This document shows, piece by piece, positions 49,046 through 60,313 of a stretch of DNA of 64,000 bases; the stretch's first letter is position 1, and every line of letters begins with the position of its first letter. The stretch comes from Adiantum capillus-veneris (Eukaryota > Streptophyta > Polypodiopsida > Polypodiales > Pteridaceae). Below the pieces are notes generated by a model. It was not told where the DNA came from and did not search any database. It saw only the letters and a list, made by a program, of their open reading frames with translations. A program made the translations under genes and the position numbers. Location of the stretch: NCBI GenBank assembly GCA_014529385.2, contig CM043964.1, forward strand, positions 5,289,997-5,353,996, written 5' to 3'.

Positions 49046-51569
49046 CACGATGTCGAACATTTGAATACATTTGACAAGTTACACATGACTTTACAAACTG
49101 AGATACATCTTTATACATACCCTTCCACCAGTATTTTTCTCTCAACTTGGAGAAGGTTGCCCACACACCCCTGTGTCCAGCCCATAGACTCTCATGAAAC
49201 TCTTGCATGACCTTTACTTGAGTCTCTTTTTTACATATAACCCTTTGTGGTGTAGCACCCTTTTGTTTAGGATGCTTCCACAGGTAACCATCCCTCAAAA
49301 AGTAACCATATGCTTTCCTGCGTATCCTCTTGAATTCATGTTCAGACCAATCATCCTGTTTTGTTAGAGTACTCAAGTAGCTTCCAATAAGAAGCCAATC
49401 ACCTTCATAAAGATCTTTCAAGAACAATTCAAGTGGATTAGTCATGTTGACATTGTTACCTTTGACATGAGAGATAGAATAGAATTTTGTGCCTACATCA
49501 TCTCCCTCATCAATCATTTGTGACTCATCTTCATACCTTGCCCTTGATAGCATATCTGCCACTGTATTGTCTTTACCTGCAATGTGCTTAAACTCGGGAT
49601 TTAAGGACTTAATGTAGGCAATCCACCGCAACATAGCAATGTCTGGTGTTGAGCAGCTTGTAATCATCCCAAGAAGTGGTAGACAATCTGTTTCTACAAC
49701 CACACATGCACCAATTAGGTACTCTTTTCCACTTTTCAAGGCTGTAACCATACCCCATAACTCTCTCTTTATCTGTGGATAGTTTCTTTGGCGAGCACTT
49801 AGTACCTTTGCTCCAAATCTTACCACATACCTGTGTCCTTCTTTGTCATCTTGCCCTATTGCCCATCCAATCCCTGTAGGGCTGGTATCTACTGTCACAA
49901 TCACTGGCCTTTGACACTCATAGTCTACCTTTCTCAAAGTCGTTGCTGACTGGAGTAACTCCTTTAGCTTTTTCATGGATTTTACATGTGCTTCTGTCCA
50001 TTTAAACTTTTGATTCTTTCTAAGCAGCTGATAAAGAGGATCAGCTACATGTGCATAATGTGGAATCCAAATAACATAGAAGACACATGCTCCCAGAAAC
50101 CTTCTAACCTCAGTGATGCTAGTGCATGTTTCTTTCATTCTTTGGATGGCATCTACCTTTGATGGACAAGGTTTCCTACCATATGGCCCGCACATGTGCC
50201 CCACAATGAGCACTTCATTGACACCAAACATGGACTTTTTCCCTGACAATGTAAGATTCACTTCTTCCAACCTAGACAAAATTTTATCACAATCATTTAT
50301 GTGGTTTACCACAAACCTGCGACATCCCTTGAGATCCAAAGCTTCATCTCTGTCACTTTCTTCACATCCTTTGATAGGCAAATCATCAATGAAAGGCATT
50401 GTGATTTGAGGAATAAAGTCACGTAAGACCTTATTCATCCCATTCATCATATGTGCAACCGAGTTGGTTGCTCCCTGTGGCAAGGTACACATCCTTACCA
50501 AACCCAAAGGTGTCCTCATGGTTGTCAAGTCTCTGCTTTCGATTGCAAGCTGAAATTGATCATACCCTGAGTAGAGATCCCCCATTGAGTAGATTGCCCT
50601 CCCTGCAAACGCCTTTGCAAATTCATCCACAATTGGACCTGTTCCTACATTTCTAATTGTCACCTTGTTCACTGGTTGCATATCTTGGATGAAGCGTAGA
50701 GAACCATTCTTCTTTGGAACTGTGAACCACCTGTTTGAGTATGGAGCACAAGAAGGTTCCAAGATTCCCATTTTGATTTTCTCATTCAGTAGCTCTACTA
50801 ACTTTGGCAAATGAGCCTTTGGAACCGGAATAGGCCGCAGATTCCAAGGCACATGAGGTATTGTGAAAATTACCATAGGAGCTACAATATAAGGATCAAC
50901 ACATCCTATCTCATGTGGCTCAAATGCAAAAGCCTTACCATGCTTTGAAAGCATTTCTTTGAAGCACTTTGTCTCCTCCTGTGTTAGAAACTCCTCGCAA
51001 CCAATCTGCAACTCTTGAAAAGACTCCTTTGTGAAGGTATGCCCGATCTTTTTAGGATTCCGCAAACTTGGTTGTAAAGAAGCCCGTTCAATCTTTTCCC
51101 TGTTGTTGGGTGGTAAGGGTGAAGCTACTGGTTTCACCTTCTTTGCTACACTCTTGTATTTAGTTTCAACATGGACTTCTGGGCCTACTGTTTGACTTTC
51201 TTTAAAGGCTTCTATTACTTGATACATTTCCATAGAGCAAACTTCCACAACTTCATTTTCAAGATGCAAACTAGACCTCATTATAGCATCAAGCTCACCC
51301 ATAGTATCTACAAAAGAAACTTGTTCACACAAACCCAAAACATTTTCAGTAGGCTCTAGCAACCCACTCTTTTTCATGCCTATTTGTACATTATGCACAT
51401 ATTGCTTCTCACATCTCTTCAAATCTTCAAGTTTTGTAAAACATACTGATCCATTCTTTGTTACCAAGGAGCTCGTTGAAAATGCTTCACCTATTTTTGG
51501 ATCAGGCGAGACCCTTTTTCTTTCTGTACCACTGCAATCCCGCTTTACAATGGTACTTGGCCAAAACCC
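48978..51569 (-). pseudogene. F pol: RT, RNase H and integrase zinc finger
   Basis: The frame opens by the proposed -1 shift at 51569-51563, so no start codon is needed. There are about 50 linker residues, then a connector (to about 50950). RT: VPWNLRPIPVPKAHLPKL, VPKKNGSLRFIQDMQPVN, YSMGDLYSGYDQFQLAI, LPQGATNSVAHMMNGM, catalytic PFIDDLPIKG (about 50370), GHMCGPYGRKP. RNase H: VIVTVDTSPTGIGWAIG, IKRELWGMVTALKS, VVETDCLPLL, AGKDNTVADMLSRA. Integrase HHCC finger: HESLWAGHRGVW to CVTCQ (about 49100). The frame ends prematurely at 48978 because of the duplication. 829 residues from the first Met-like codon at 51467. Confidence 0.92.
51526..51569 (-). promoter_or_regulatory. Candidate programmed -1 ribosomal frameshift site of F
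   Basis: On the minus strand: slippery heptamer GGGTTTT read as G GGT TTT in the protease frame (51569-51563), spacer GGCCAA (51562-51557), stem arm GTACCATTG (51556-51548), loop of 13 nt opening with the zero-frame stop TAA (51547-51545), and stem arm CAGTGGTAC (51534-51526). The arms pair over 9 bp with one G-U. A -1 slip leads exactly into the pol frame (TGG CCA AGT). Not seen in the other gypsy remnants here. Confidence 0.75.
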
Positions 51570-52222
51570 ATCATTTCTCTATGATCATGAAACTCTTTGC
51601 TCACCTTTGGTAGAGGATGTTCTCTGAGATTGTCACGATTTCTTTCATGGTTTACACAAACTGTGAGAAATTGGACAGCACGTTTACCATCTTTGCTACG
51701 TATCCTAGCATATGCTGAACCATCGTCCATTACCTTTGTTTCCATTCGAACTCCCACAATGTAGGGTTGTCCAAGGATGAGATGATATGAAGATGTATCC
51801 TGTACAAAGAAGTTTTGGTCAATCTTTACATCACCTATTGTTACCTTCACACCTGGACATGCTGCATACAATTCACCGGATGAATTGTTTGCCACTTTTA
51901 CCATCCAGCCATGATCTGTGTCCATCGGCCATTTGCACTTGTTGTAGAGACTCTTTGACATTATGTTTATTTCTGAACCATGGTCAATCAAGGCAACAAA
52001 TGGCTCTTCAAGATCACCTATCTTGACCAAAGTTTCTGTAGTAGCCCTTGCCCAATGACTTCGTGAATAGTAACTCCTAGGAATATCTTCAACTTCTTCA
52101 TCATCATTCGAGAAATGCACTTGCTTCACTCTCCCACTAGATTGGTAGCATCCTACCACAGCTCCATCATTCTCCTTATTTTGCAGTAGCATCCCTTGTG
52201 TCTTTGAGGTTTCCCCTTCAAC
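51545..52222 (-). pseudogene. F protease region
   Basis: In the same frame as gag, after the TAG at 52225-52223. Aspartic protease active site is ALIDHGSEINIMSK (about 51985; DHGS in place of the common DTGS or DSGS), flap-end LILGQPYIVG (about 51790). It releases the enzymes from the polyprotein. It ends at 51545 in the frameshift signal. Confidence 0.8.
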
Positions 52223-52516
52223 CTATGGACGAGAAACTTCAGCAAGGGTTTTCCTCTTTCTCTTGATGATGTCAATGATCTCCTCATGGAATTCACGCTT
52301 TGCAATGCCAAGAACTTCTCCCAAAGTAAACTCAATCTTGCTATTCAAGATCCTTTCCTCCAAGACTTTCTTTAAATCTGTAGCAACCTCAATATCAGAT
52401 TGTAGTTTATAAGTTGGGCCTTTTGTCTTACCTTTCATTGGCTCTTTCTTCTTTCCTGTTGTAGACTCCTCCATGAGTACTTCAGGTGGAGATGCTCCTT
52501 GTGTTTGAGAAGGCAT
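52223..52516 (-). pseudogene. F gag-protease linker frame
   Basis: 97 codons beginning ATG directly after the gag TGA and in the same reading frame. Lys/Glu-rich with DIEVATDLKKVLEERIL and GEVLGIAKREFHEEIIDIIK, a pattern seen upstream of retroviral-type proteases in gypsy elements. It ends at TAG 52225-52223. Either two recoded stops or two nonsense mutations separate gag from protease. Confidence 0.7.
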
Positions 52517-53923
52517 TCAGCCGCTTCTTCCCCCACTTCTAGAAGCTCTTTTTGATGGTCCTTCATCAGCATTCTCACGTCTGCGCTTCTCTTCTACAAT
52601 TGCCTCATTTTGTTGGCATTTTGTAATGTAGGCATGCACTGACAATGAGTCCACTGGATCATTCCATCCTGTTTCTAGACGTATGCAATCACCTGCTTCA
52701 TGTAGAATCTCTTTTGTAAGCTTCCCCTTTATAGCTAATTGTATGACATTTGGCCAAATTTGACCATGATGGTCACTCACCTCTTCATCACAAAAATGTT
52801 CAATTTTTACTCCATAAGTAGCTGCCTCAACTGAAGAGGTGGCATGCTTAGTTGCCATATCTTCAACTAAGGTTTGCATTCCCCCCTTCCCAAAGTTAGT
52901 TCTCAAGGGTAGACCTGTCTCTCTTAAGTGGATTTTACCATCCTTAAAAAAGACAACATCTTTTGACAAAGCATCACTAAAATCATCACAATCCCTTCTT
53001 ACATGGTTTGTACTATCACACCAAATACATCTATTAACAAACCCTTCTTTGGGCTGTTGTCTTTGCCTAGGAAGTGGCCCTGATGGTTGGCCTTTTTCTT
53101 CAAGCTTTGCAAACTTCACCTTCAAGTCACGCATCCCCTTCACAAGCTCATCTAGCATGGACTCATCAAACTTAGGAGCGATAAAAGTAGGCTTTACCAT
53201 TTTGTCAGAAGTTGAGGTGGAAGGACTTGTAGTGTTTACTACCATCTTGTCCCTTCTTCTTTGTCGTTTGGCAAGCAGTGAAACAGCACCTTCAACCTCA
53301 TTCCAGTCGGTCTTTAGTCCTTGCTCAGCATCTTTATCTTCAAGAAGAAGCTCCAAATTTTCTTGAAACTCTTTACCTGCAGCTTGTAAGAAAAGATCTG
53401 TCTTCTCTGCATCTAGTGTAGCCCTTTCTGTCCTAGTGAGTTGTGCATAGCGCCGCTCAAATTCCCTAAGTAGCTCTGTTATTGATAGTCCTTGCTTTGG
53501 CTTGACTACCCATTCTAAGAATGTCCTTTTGGTCACTCTCTCAGAGTCCTCCATGAAATATTCCTCCTTTAAAGCTACTTTGAGTTCTTCCCAATTTCTC
53601 CCATGCCCATCTTTAATTGCCCTAACATGCTCCCTAATTTCTGGAGCAACAACTAGCTCAAAGCTTTGAATCATCTCACCTTCTGACACGCGATGCAGCT
53701 CCATCTCCTTCACATACTCGCGTAAGTACTTGGTTACATCTTTGCCATTGAACTGATCCATTCTGTTGACAACCGCTTGTATGGCCTTCGTTGCTGAAAT
53801 CTCCCTTCTTTCAGTAGCATGTTGTTGTTGCATGAACATTGCAAATGCTTGAAACATTTGCATTGTTGCTGGGTCAAAATGCATACCCTGTTGCTCAACA
53901 TCATCACCCATGGTTACCCACAA
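52517..53923 (-). CDS. Gag protein of element F
   Basis: 468 codons without interruption. N-terminal Met/Gln-rich stretch (MQMFQAFAMFMQQQ), then a capsid-like Retrotrans_gag region (FNGKDVTKYLREYVKEMEL to about residue 190), a basic patch, a coiled-coil-like stretch (about 265-285) and a zinc knuckle CIWCDSTNHVRRDC (CX2CX4HX4C, about residue 310). A C-terminal 150-residue region of unknown role follows. The start MWVTMGDDVEQQG could also be the fifth residue. It ends with TGA followed at once by ATG in the same frame. It packages the element RNA in cytoplasmic particles. The only apparently intact gene of the element. Confidence 0.88.
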   Translation of the reverse strand: MWVTMGDDVEQQGMHFDPATMQMFQAFAMFMQQQHATERREISATKAIQAVVNRMDQFNGKDVTKYLREYVKEMELHRVSEGEMIQSFELVVAPEIREHVRAIKDGHGRNWEELKVALKEEYFMEDSERVTKRTFLEWVVKPKQGLSITELLREFERRYAQLTRTERATLDAEKTDLFLQAAGKEFQENLELLLEDKDAEQGLKTDWNEVEGAVSLLAKRQRRRDKMVVNTTSPSTSTSDKMVKPTFIAPKFDESMLDELVKGMRDLKVKFAKLEEKGQPSGPLPRQRQQPKEGFVNRCIWCDSTNHVRRDCDDFSDALSKDVVFFKDGKIHLRETGLPLRTNFGKGGMQTLVEDMATKHATSSVEAATYGVKIEHFCDEEVSDHHGQIWPNVIQLAIKGKLTKEILHEAGDCIRLETGWNDPVDSLSVHAYITKCQQNEAIVEEKRRRENADEGPSKRASRSGGRSG

Positions 53924-53940
53924 ACTCTCACCCTAGCAGA

Positions 53941-53958
53941 CTCGCGTCGGGTTCACCA
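53941..53958 (-). promoter_or_regulatory. Primer binding site of element F
   Basis: Minus-strand TGGTGAACCCGACGCGAG, six bases inside the 5' LTR, begins TGG as expected. The matching tRNA is not identified; it is not the initiator Met site used by C and D. Confidence 0.7.
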
Positions 53959-53964
53959 AAAATA

Positions 53965-55977
53965 TGTCAAGAAATTTGCGGTCTTGCTAGGAAAGCACCG
54001 GGCTTATGGCTGTGAGAGTTTGTGAGAGAACTCAACAAAAACTATATGAAGGAGTTAAACCATAGATGCCATGAAGACTAGGGCTTGGAAAGAAGTGCAA
54101 TCAAAGAAGACTCACTCTTTCTCTCTTGCATTCACACACACAAAGAAAGAACGCAAAAGAGAATGTCAAAACAATACGAAGATGAAAACATCAAGGCTAT
54201 GGTCATATCGTATCATGGGTAATATGAAAGGGTTAATGGATGAGTTAATGGCATTCAATCTTGGCTGACCAAATAGGCTACGAATTGTTCTTTGGAATTG
54301 TAGTTTTGTGCTTACCATAATATATATATTTTGTCTAGTGATTGGAATTAATTGTGTGTACAAATCCTCTTGGTTCATAGCAAGATAACTACGCTTACAT
54401 CAAAAGAAAAATTATAGTCTATGAGAGGTAGTATGATGGGATCCGGCGATAGAAGTATTTCATTGAGCCTTTCAGGGCCAAAGAGAAACACTATACGTTG
54501 TTGAAAGTGTATTTTACGGCTAATCCATACGTTAATTCTAATAGATTGTACAGAGTGAAAGCGATAGAAATGATCATCATGTGGGTTATTCATCTAGGAT
54601 AGTATGTGAGAAATGTAGATATGAGAGAAGTGAAGAGATGAGAAGTTTCCCTCCCAAGCCCTATTCTTGCCCGTAAGCAATAAGGATACTGCGGGGAGAG
54701 ATGTACCTGTAGCAAAGAGAACCTAGAGAGGATGAATTACTAAGAATGAGAGAGATAGGTTTGGTTAAGGAGATGAGATTAGATACATATATATATGTTG
54801 GATTAGAGATGAAAATGAAAACAACAAGAAATCAAGAAAACATCAATGTAGAACACATCTTACTTGAAACCCTTATGCACCATTATTGATGGGAGAGAGA
54901 AGAAGAGTGGATAATTCCACTTTGATTGATACACCAAGTGCAAGACCTTCTTTGATTAGAGTTGATCTTCCAAGGTTAGCTTGTTGCAAGAATGGCTAGT
55001 CTCCCTCTAGGAGAAAGTGTAGGCTTGGGCTTATGTTAATGGCTAAGTACAATTAGGCATTACTACTCACTCCCTCGAGAATTCCTCTCATCAATGGCTT
55101 GAATGCTTGAGTTCCTTCCAAGGAAGAAGAGGTCCCCTTTTATAGGTGAAGGGAACCCACAAGGGTTTACACAAGAAGAGAGGAGCCAGTGTGAACAGGA
55201 ATTGGAAAAGTTGGAAATGAGCTGTCCCTGCATGATGTGGACAGACTGGGGTCCAGTATTTTAATCATATCTCCTCAACCGTAGCTCAAAAAAAAAAAAA
55301 AAAAAAGTAAAAATATGGGCAAAAACTTCAGCTCATTGGCTACGATTTTCATTTTAAAATCATTCTCCAATTCGGATTGGAACCTTGTGTAAAAAATTCA
55401 TCAAAATAGGGTCCATTTATGGCAGCAAAAGTCTTCATGTGGTCTCCTTAGCCTTGACTTTCATTCAATTCCCAAGGACACCTCATGCCATATGAAAGCA
55501 TGACATTTCTCCTTGACAAAGTTTTGTAACCATGCTTGCAATAATGCATTAAAATGAGTGTATCTTTGAAATCATGCCACCTAGTGTCCCACTAGGATTT
55601 GATTCCATCCTAGTAGCTATTTAAAAATAAATATAAGAAAAATATGAAAAATACATAGAATATATATATATTGGAGTTTACCCTATATATAGGATCTAGC
55701 TAGGGTGTGAGATGATAATGAAATAGTAGAAATAAAGAATCAATGCTTTTTGCCCCAAGTTAAAGAGGCGGAGCTATTGACACTTTTCCCATAGTATTTT
55801 TTGATGGTAAAGTAAGAATACATTACCCTTGAGATAAATAATAAGATGAGATAGAAAGCTTATTTTTATACTTACATATGCATATGTACATTATAGGAAA
55901 TATAATTATGTATCTAAAAAGTTACAAGATAACTCTTGTAGCATATGTTCCCACTATGTACATGTCACAGCACGACA
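53965..55977 (-). repeat. F right (5') LTR
   Basis: 2013 bp. Differences from the left LTR that I can see: one base in the terminal TGTC(G/A)AG, and one each near 55238, 55628, 55687 and 55945. Confidence 0.96.
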
Positions 55978-56990
55978 ACCAGATCCCCTTTTTGAAACTC
56001 CCGGACCTTAATTCTGCGATCATGCTAGTGCTTCCTTTGTTGCTGAACAACCTCTTGTTCCAGCATAGCCCTTTGCTGGAGTTCATCTAACTGCGTAAAC
56101 TCATCCAGGCACTTTTTCAGATTGTTGTTGAACTCTAACCCATATTTCACAACCATTCTAAGACTTGGGATAACAAACTCCATAGGAACAACAGCTTCAA
56201 TGTCATACACCATTCTGAATGGTGTCAATCCTGTAGTGACCTTGTAAGCTGTTCATACGTCCATAAAGCAGTCTGGAGCTTCAAATCCCACTGGTTTGGC
56301 TTCTTCTGCACAACCTTAGTGAGAATAGTCTTAATTGTCTTGTTAATACTTTCATCCTGTCCATTGCATCTGGGATAATAAGGGGTAGATTTTCGATGCT
56401 TGACTGAAATCATATCCAGTAGGATCTCCATGGTGTCATTGCTAAAATGTGTCTCTTGGTCCGACACAATCTCCACAGGACATCCATAGCGACAGACAAT
56501 ATTCTCAAATAAAAATCTTGCAGTGGACGTGGTTGTGTTGTCAGGAAGAGCCTTAGCTTGTACCCACTTAGTGACATAGCAAGTAGCCATCACTATATAC
56601 TTATTCTTCATGGGGTTAACCTTCTTAAAAGGTCCCATAAAATCCAAGCCCCATTTCATGAAAACACCCAGTGGTTGTACTGGCGTTAAGGGAGTCATGT
56701 TTGCAGTTGTAGGTCTACCCATTCTTTGGCATATATCACAAGTTTTGCAAAACCTTCTAACATCAGCTATCAATGTTTGCCACCATAAACCAGCCTGCAG
56801 AATCTTCTTGTAGGTAGCCTCATTGGAAAAAATGTCCACCAGATTCGCCATTGTGTGCCTCTGAGATGACTTGCATTCTCCCTTCCATAGGCACACAGTG
56901 CCGAAGAATACCATCAACACCCAATCGATAGAGTGAACCCCCGATGATGGTAAACTTCAAGCTCTTCATTAGGAAATTTTGGAGGTCATT
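55978..56990 (-). pseudogene. Integrase of element G
   Basis: Minus-strand frames 56920-56225 and 56228-56025. Before them, in another frame, is a gypsy spacer (LKFTIIGGSLYRLGVDGIL). The zinc finger retains CKTCDICQRMGRP. Catalytic Asps in MKWGLDFMGPF and EIVSDQETHF, Glu in NGQDESINKTI. Then WTYEQLTRS and, after a frame change, TPFRMVYDIEAVVPMEF. The last residues REFQKGDLV run into the LTR of F at 55977. Sequence before 56990 shows no RT, so G is truncated here. Confidence 0.85.
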
Positions 56991-57215
56991 TGGAGGGCCT
57001 TCTAAGAAAATGTATTTTTTGCACTCTCTCTCTAGAAAATATGGTGAATAATAGAGGTGGGTCTTTCATGGTAAAAGTTCAAAAAGTGTACTTTAAGTAG
57101 ATTCCTTACTCTTCTGAACATTCGTTCGTAATGGTTGAGGGATAATCTTCTTTTCAGTTGCATTGAATGAACCTCGTCAATATGGAGGGAACGAGGCTAA
57201 CATGGAGGGACGAAG
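56991..57215. other. Gene-free stretch
   Basis: Boundary between element G and the 57-61 kb genes. No recognised feature. Confidence 0.4.
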
Positions 57216-57260
57216 GTGCAGCTGCCTATTCACTTTCCATTAAACCTGCATATTTGGCTA

Positions 57261-58033
57261 ATGGCGCACTCCCTTAATGGCACAAATGTTACGCAGAAAC
57301 GAGCCAAATATCACCTTCACATTGATTTGGACAATGAGTACCAACCATTGATTAAGCGTAGTAAAGCAAACACACATATACCTCCCGCATCCATAGACAC
57401 GCTCAGAGCTCAGGGAGCTAAACACATAAATATCTGGACGAGAGGCTCTCTCTATCCTAAGAATCCAATGACTAATGCGTCTCCACCGTTTGTCAATCCT
57501 ACAAGCTTATTGACCTGTGCTGGTGATGGAGAAAAGTGCCTTCTAGGTTATTGTAAATCTCTTACAAGGGAAGCTGAAACTTATAAGGGCATTCTCCAAG
57601 CTCAACAAGGTGAGATTGTTCATCTTTCACATTTACATTCTACAGATCAGGTTAGCATTTTGCAACACAAAACAGAGGTACAGGAACTGAAAGGAAAGGT
57701 ACGAAGTTGTCAAATGAAGGACACCATCTTGGGTGGTCGTATCCAAAAGAAGAAATTACGCAATCTTGAAACATTGCAGGTTGCATCCGGAGGTCTCAAG
57801 AAAAGAATCTGAGCATTAAGGTGATGCTTCTTGGTTGACTTCATTGTCTTAGTTAAGTAATCTTTTTGTTTTTTCTTGTTATGCATTGATTCGATGTGCC
57901 TAAATAGTGTTAGTGAAGTAATTTTATGTTATTTACTTATGCATTGTCTTCGTGTAGAGATTCAATCGATCCTGACAAGGAAAACGTTGACCCCAAAGCC
58001 AATATTGGAAAGAGATTGAAGATTGATGCTTAA
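57261..58033 (+). CDS. Hypothetical protein, probably two exons
   Basis: An open frame starts MAHSLNGTNVTQKRAKYHL at 57261 and runs to 57812. It has a basic N-terminus, a middle segment with PPASIDTLRAQGAKHINIW, and a coiled-coil-like C-terminal half (REAETYKGILQAQQGEI, LKGKVRSCQMKDTILGGRI). A donor-like CAG/GTTGC lies at 57777, and after ...TGTAG at 57956 a coding-like stretch DSIDPDKENVDPKANIGK ends at TAA 58031-58033. The phases of these sites do not join perfectly, so the exon limits are uncertain. Not a family I recognise. The DPDKENVDP and KRLKID motifs suggest a nuclear protein, but that is only inference. Confidence 0.4.
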
Positions 58034-58145
58034 CGAGGCACAGGGAGACTATCTTGGACAGCCCTTTCATATTAAAGAAACTTAAAGTGGCCATGGAGCA
58101 AACATGGCATATGATGAGTTCAATAATATTTTTATGGACCTGTAG

Positions 58146-59720
58146 ATGTTACAGAAGAGAATGGTGGAGTTTTACAACATCACATTTGAAGAGTCACGTG
58201 GGGTATTACATTTTGTGTTAAAACTGGATGAGTGTGAGCTTGTCAAAGAGAACAAGCTAGAGCGTGTTACTATTACTTTAATGAATAGAGCCCTCTCAAA
58301 GTGTCCCAGCGATGATCCTTTGTATTTTAGTGTTCAATCGGAATCTAACATATGGTGGCTTGGTGCGTTTGAGGTAAGCGAGATTCTCAGCTAAGCTGAA
58401 ATGTTTACGTTAAGTCTCGTTTATTTTGTGTTGAAGGTAAAGAAAGAATATCATGAGTATATTGGGTGTTCCATCGAACTAATATTCCGGAGGTGATTGA
58501 TCGACAGATTAACCAGGGAGAGGTGCTACGTCTAGATGGAAGGGGAGACTTTCAAGTTCAGTGGCATCTTGCAGGTGACCTCAAAACATTAAAGTGCATG
58601 TATAATTGTGGAATGGGTGCAATGACAAAGTCGCCGTGTTTGTTCTGCATGGAGCCTGCAAACGTCATGGACCCAAAGTGGTGGAGAAAAGCTCCAACAC
58701 GTCACATTGAGGACCCTGCTTTTCGACCGGTTTTGAAAATACCACTTGTGAATGTCCACATCTATACAATGCATGCCTTTTGTAGAATTGTGGAGAAATT
58801 GTTCTACTTATATATCGGGTTTGCTTGGAAAATTAAGAACTTAGCAGAGTGACAAGTAGACCTGCAGTGCTTAGAATTGGTACTGTCGGATATGGGCCTT
58901 CATGGTGGCAATGTGAAAATCCAGCGGGATGAAAAGAGATCAACTGCTGAGAAGGATGTCCCATGCAAACCATCCATCGGTGGGGTGAAGGCACGGAGGT
59001 TTTTATCTAAACCCCAAGGAATACGAGATTCCAAGCTAACAAAACATGGAAAAATATATAACACATCTTATGTTAGCAAGGTAGAGTATCAGAGCTGGAA
59101 AAAGCTACATATTGCAGTCAAAGACCAAGAACCAACTACTCGTAACGCAAAGGCTGAGGTTTGGCGATCAATAGACATCCTATTTTTGATGTGCGACAAA
59201 GATGACTGGTCACAAGGTGATATGAACAAGTTCAAGGAGAATCTCAACCTTCTCAAAAAATCATTCAAGACAGCATGGACAGACACCCAGATTACTCACT
59301 ACATGGTATTATGGTGTATTTGATTCTCTTTTATGTGTAACTATGTGAGTGTAAAACATTCTAACTAATCTATTTTCAAATCCAACACATCATTTTCAAT
59401 CATTTACCATATTTTATACAAATGTATGGGAACCTGGCAATATGGAATACCCAAGGGATGGAAAAGTCTCATTACATGGCGAGAAATGCTTATTTCAGGC
59501 ACACATGACATGGTGGCTCTCGAATCAAGGCTAACAATTTGAGAGAACTATTTGAATGGTTCTATCGTAGAATCATTTATCGAATGCAGGCAAAAGAAGT
59601 CTTGGCCTCTTCAGAAACAGCACAAGCCATCAGACATTTACAACAACAAAAAGTTTTTATCAATGGCATACAACAACTCCGGTGCTCGTGAAAGCCAACG
59701 AAGGTGGAGAGAGACAATGG
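58146..59720 (+). pseudogene. Unrecognised transposon-like gene, broken
   Basis: Coding-like plus frames: 58146-58372 ending at donor GAG/GTAAGC; 58436 onward (VKKEYHEY) with a 2-base frame error near 58460; 58466-59323 with one in-frame TGA at 58850-58852; and 59420-59580 (YGNLAIWNTQGMEKSHYMAR, then stop, then LRELFEWFYRRIIYRM). Motifs: LDGRGDFQVQWHLAGDLKTL, CGMGAMTKSPCLFCMEP (possible metal-binding CxxC), LVNVHIYTMHAFCRIVEKLF. The pattern (AGD, CxxC, HAF..EK, later QG.EKSH) suggests the core of an undescribed transposase or a large host protein. I cannot name it. Confidence 0.45.
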
Positions 59721-59818
59721 TGTATGTGAACCACAAGTGGAGAAAGATACTCTGAGTGGATGACATTGTACAAAATTTATGTAATACATGATCTTATACA
59801 ATTGCTACTTGAAGTCTA

Positions 59819-60272
59819 TCAAGATTTTGAAGGTTCAATTTTGTTTTTTGGCACATCACCCTTGTAACGAATCATGAGAAGTTTGCCATACTCTAAAAGT
59901 TCATTTGGGTTTTGTCTACCAAGAGCTAGTGCCATTGCTATGTAAGTGTAGTAATACGTTGCCCGACCACCTGTATAGCCCAGGCAGTAACCAAAACAAT
60001 CTCCGAAAAACACTTTGTCCACAAGAATGACTTTATCTGCACTTTTGGGCAGCACGGGTCCACCCAAGAAGCGTGATAGTGTCTTTAATGTGTAAGTTTC
60101 TATTGAACCCTCTTGTGACATGGAATTGTGAAAAAATAATATTGGTGACTCACAAAGCTTTGAAAGGTACTGTGCTAGTTTCGCATCCCTTCCATGATAC
60201 TCTCGAGTCCGCCGTCAAAGGAAGTCATCCTTGTCAGCAATCCAAGACTGCACATATCATGTCTTAGTAAGT

Positions 60273-60313
<41 letters not shown>

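Larger units (their letters stand above)
45877..55977 (-). mobile_element. Element F: young Ty3/gypsy LTR retrotransposon, 10.1 kb
   Basis: LTRs of 2013 bp each (45877-47889 and 53965-55977) with about five substitutions and no length difference. Minus-strand order: 5' LTR, primer site (53958-53941), gag, protease, RT, RNase H, integrase, acidic tail, purine tract (47905-47890, AGAGGGGGTGGA), 3' LTR. No matching TSD: flanks are CACGT on the left and ACCAG on the right. It lies inside or beside element G. Despite its youth it carries three in-frame stops and a frameshifting duplication. Confidence 0.95.

Noticed and set aside
52839-53366. Plus-strand ORF of 175 codons
   Set aside because: Antisense shadow of the F gag gene, which has a clear capsid-like region and zinc knuckle on the minus strand.
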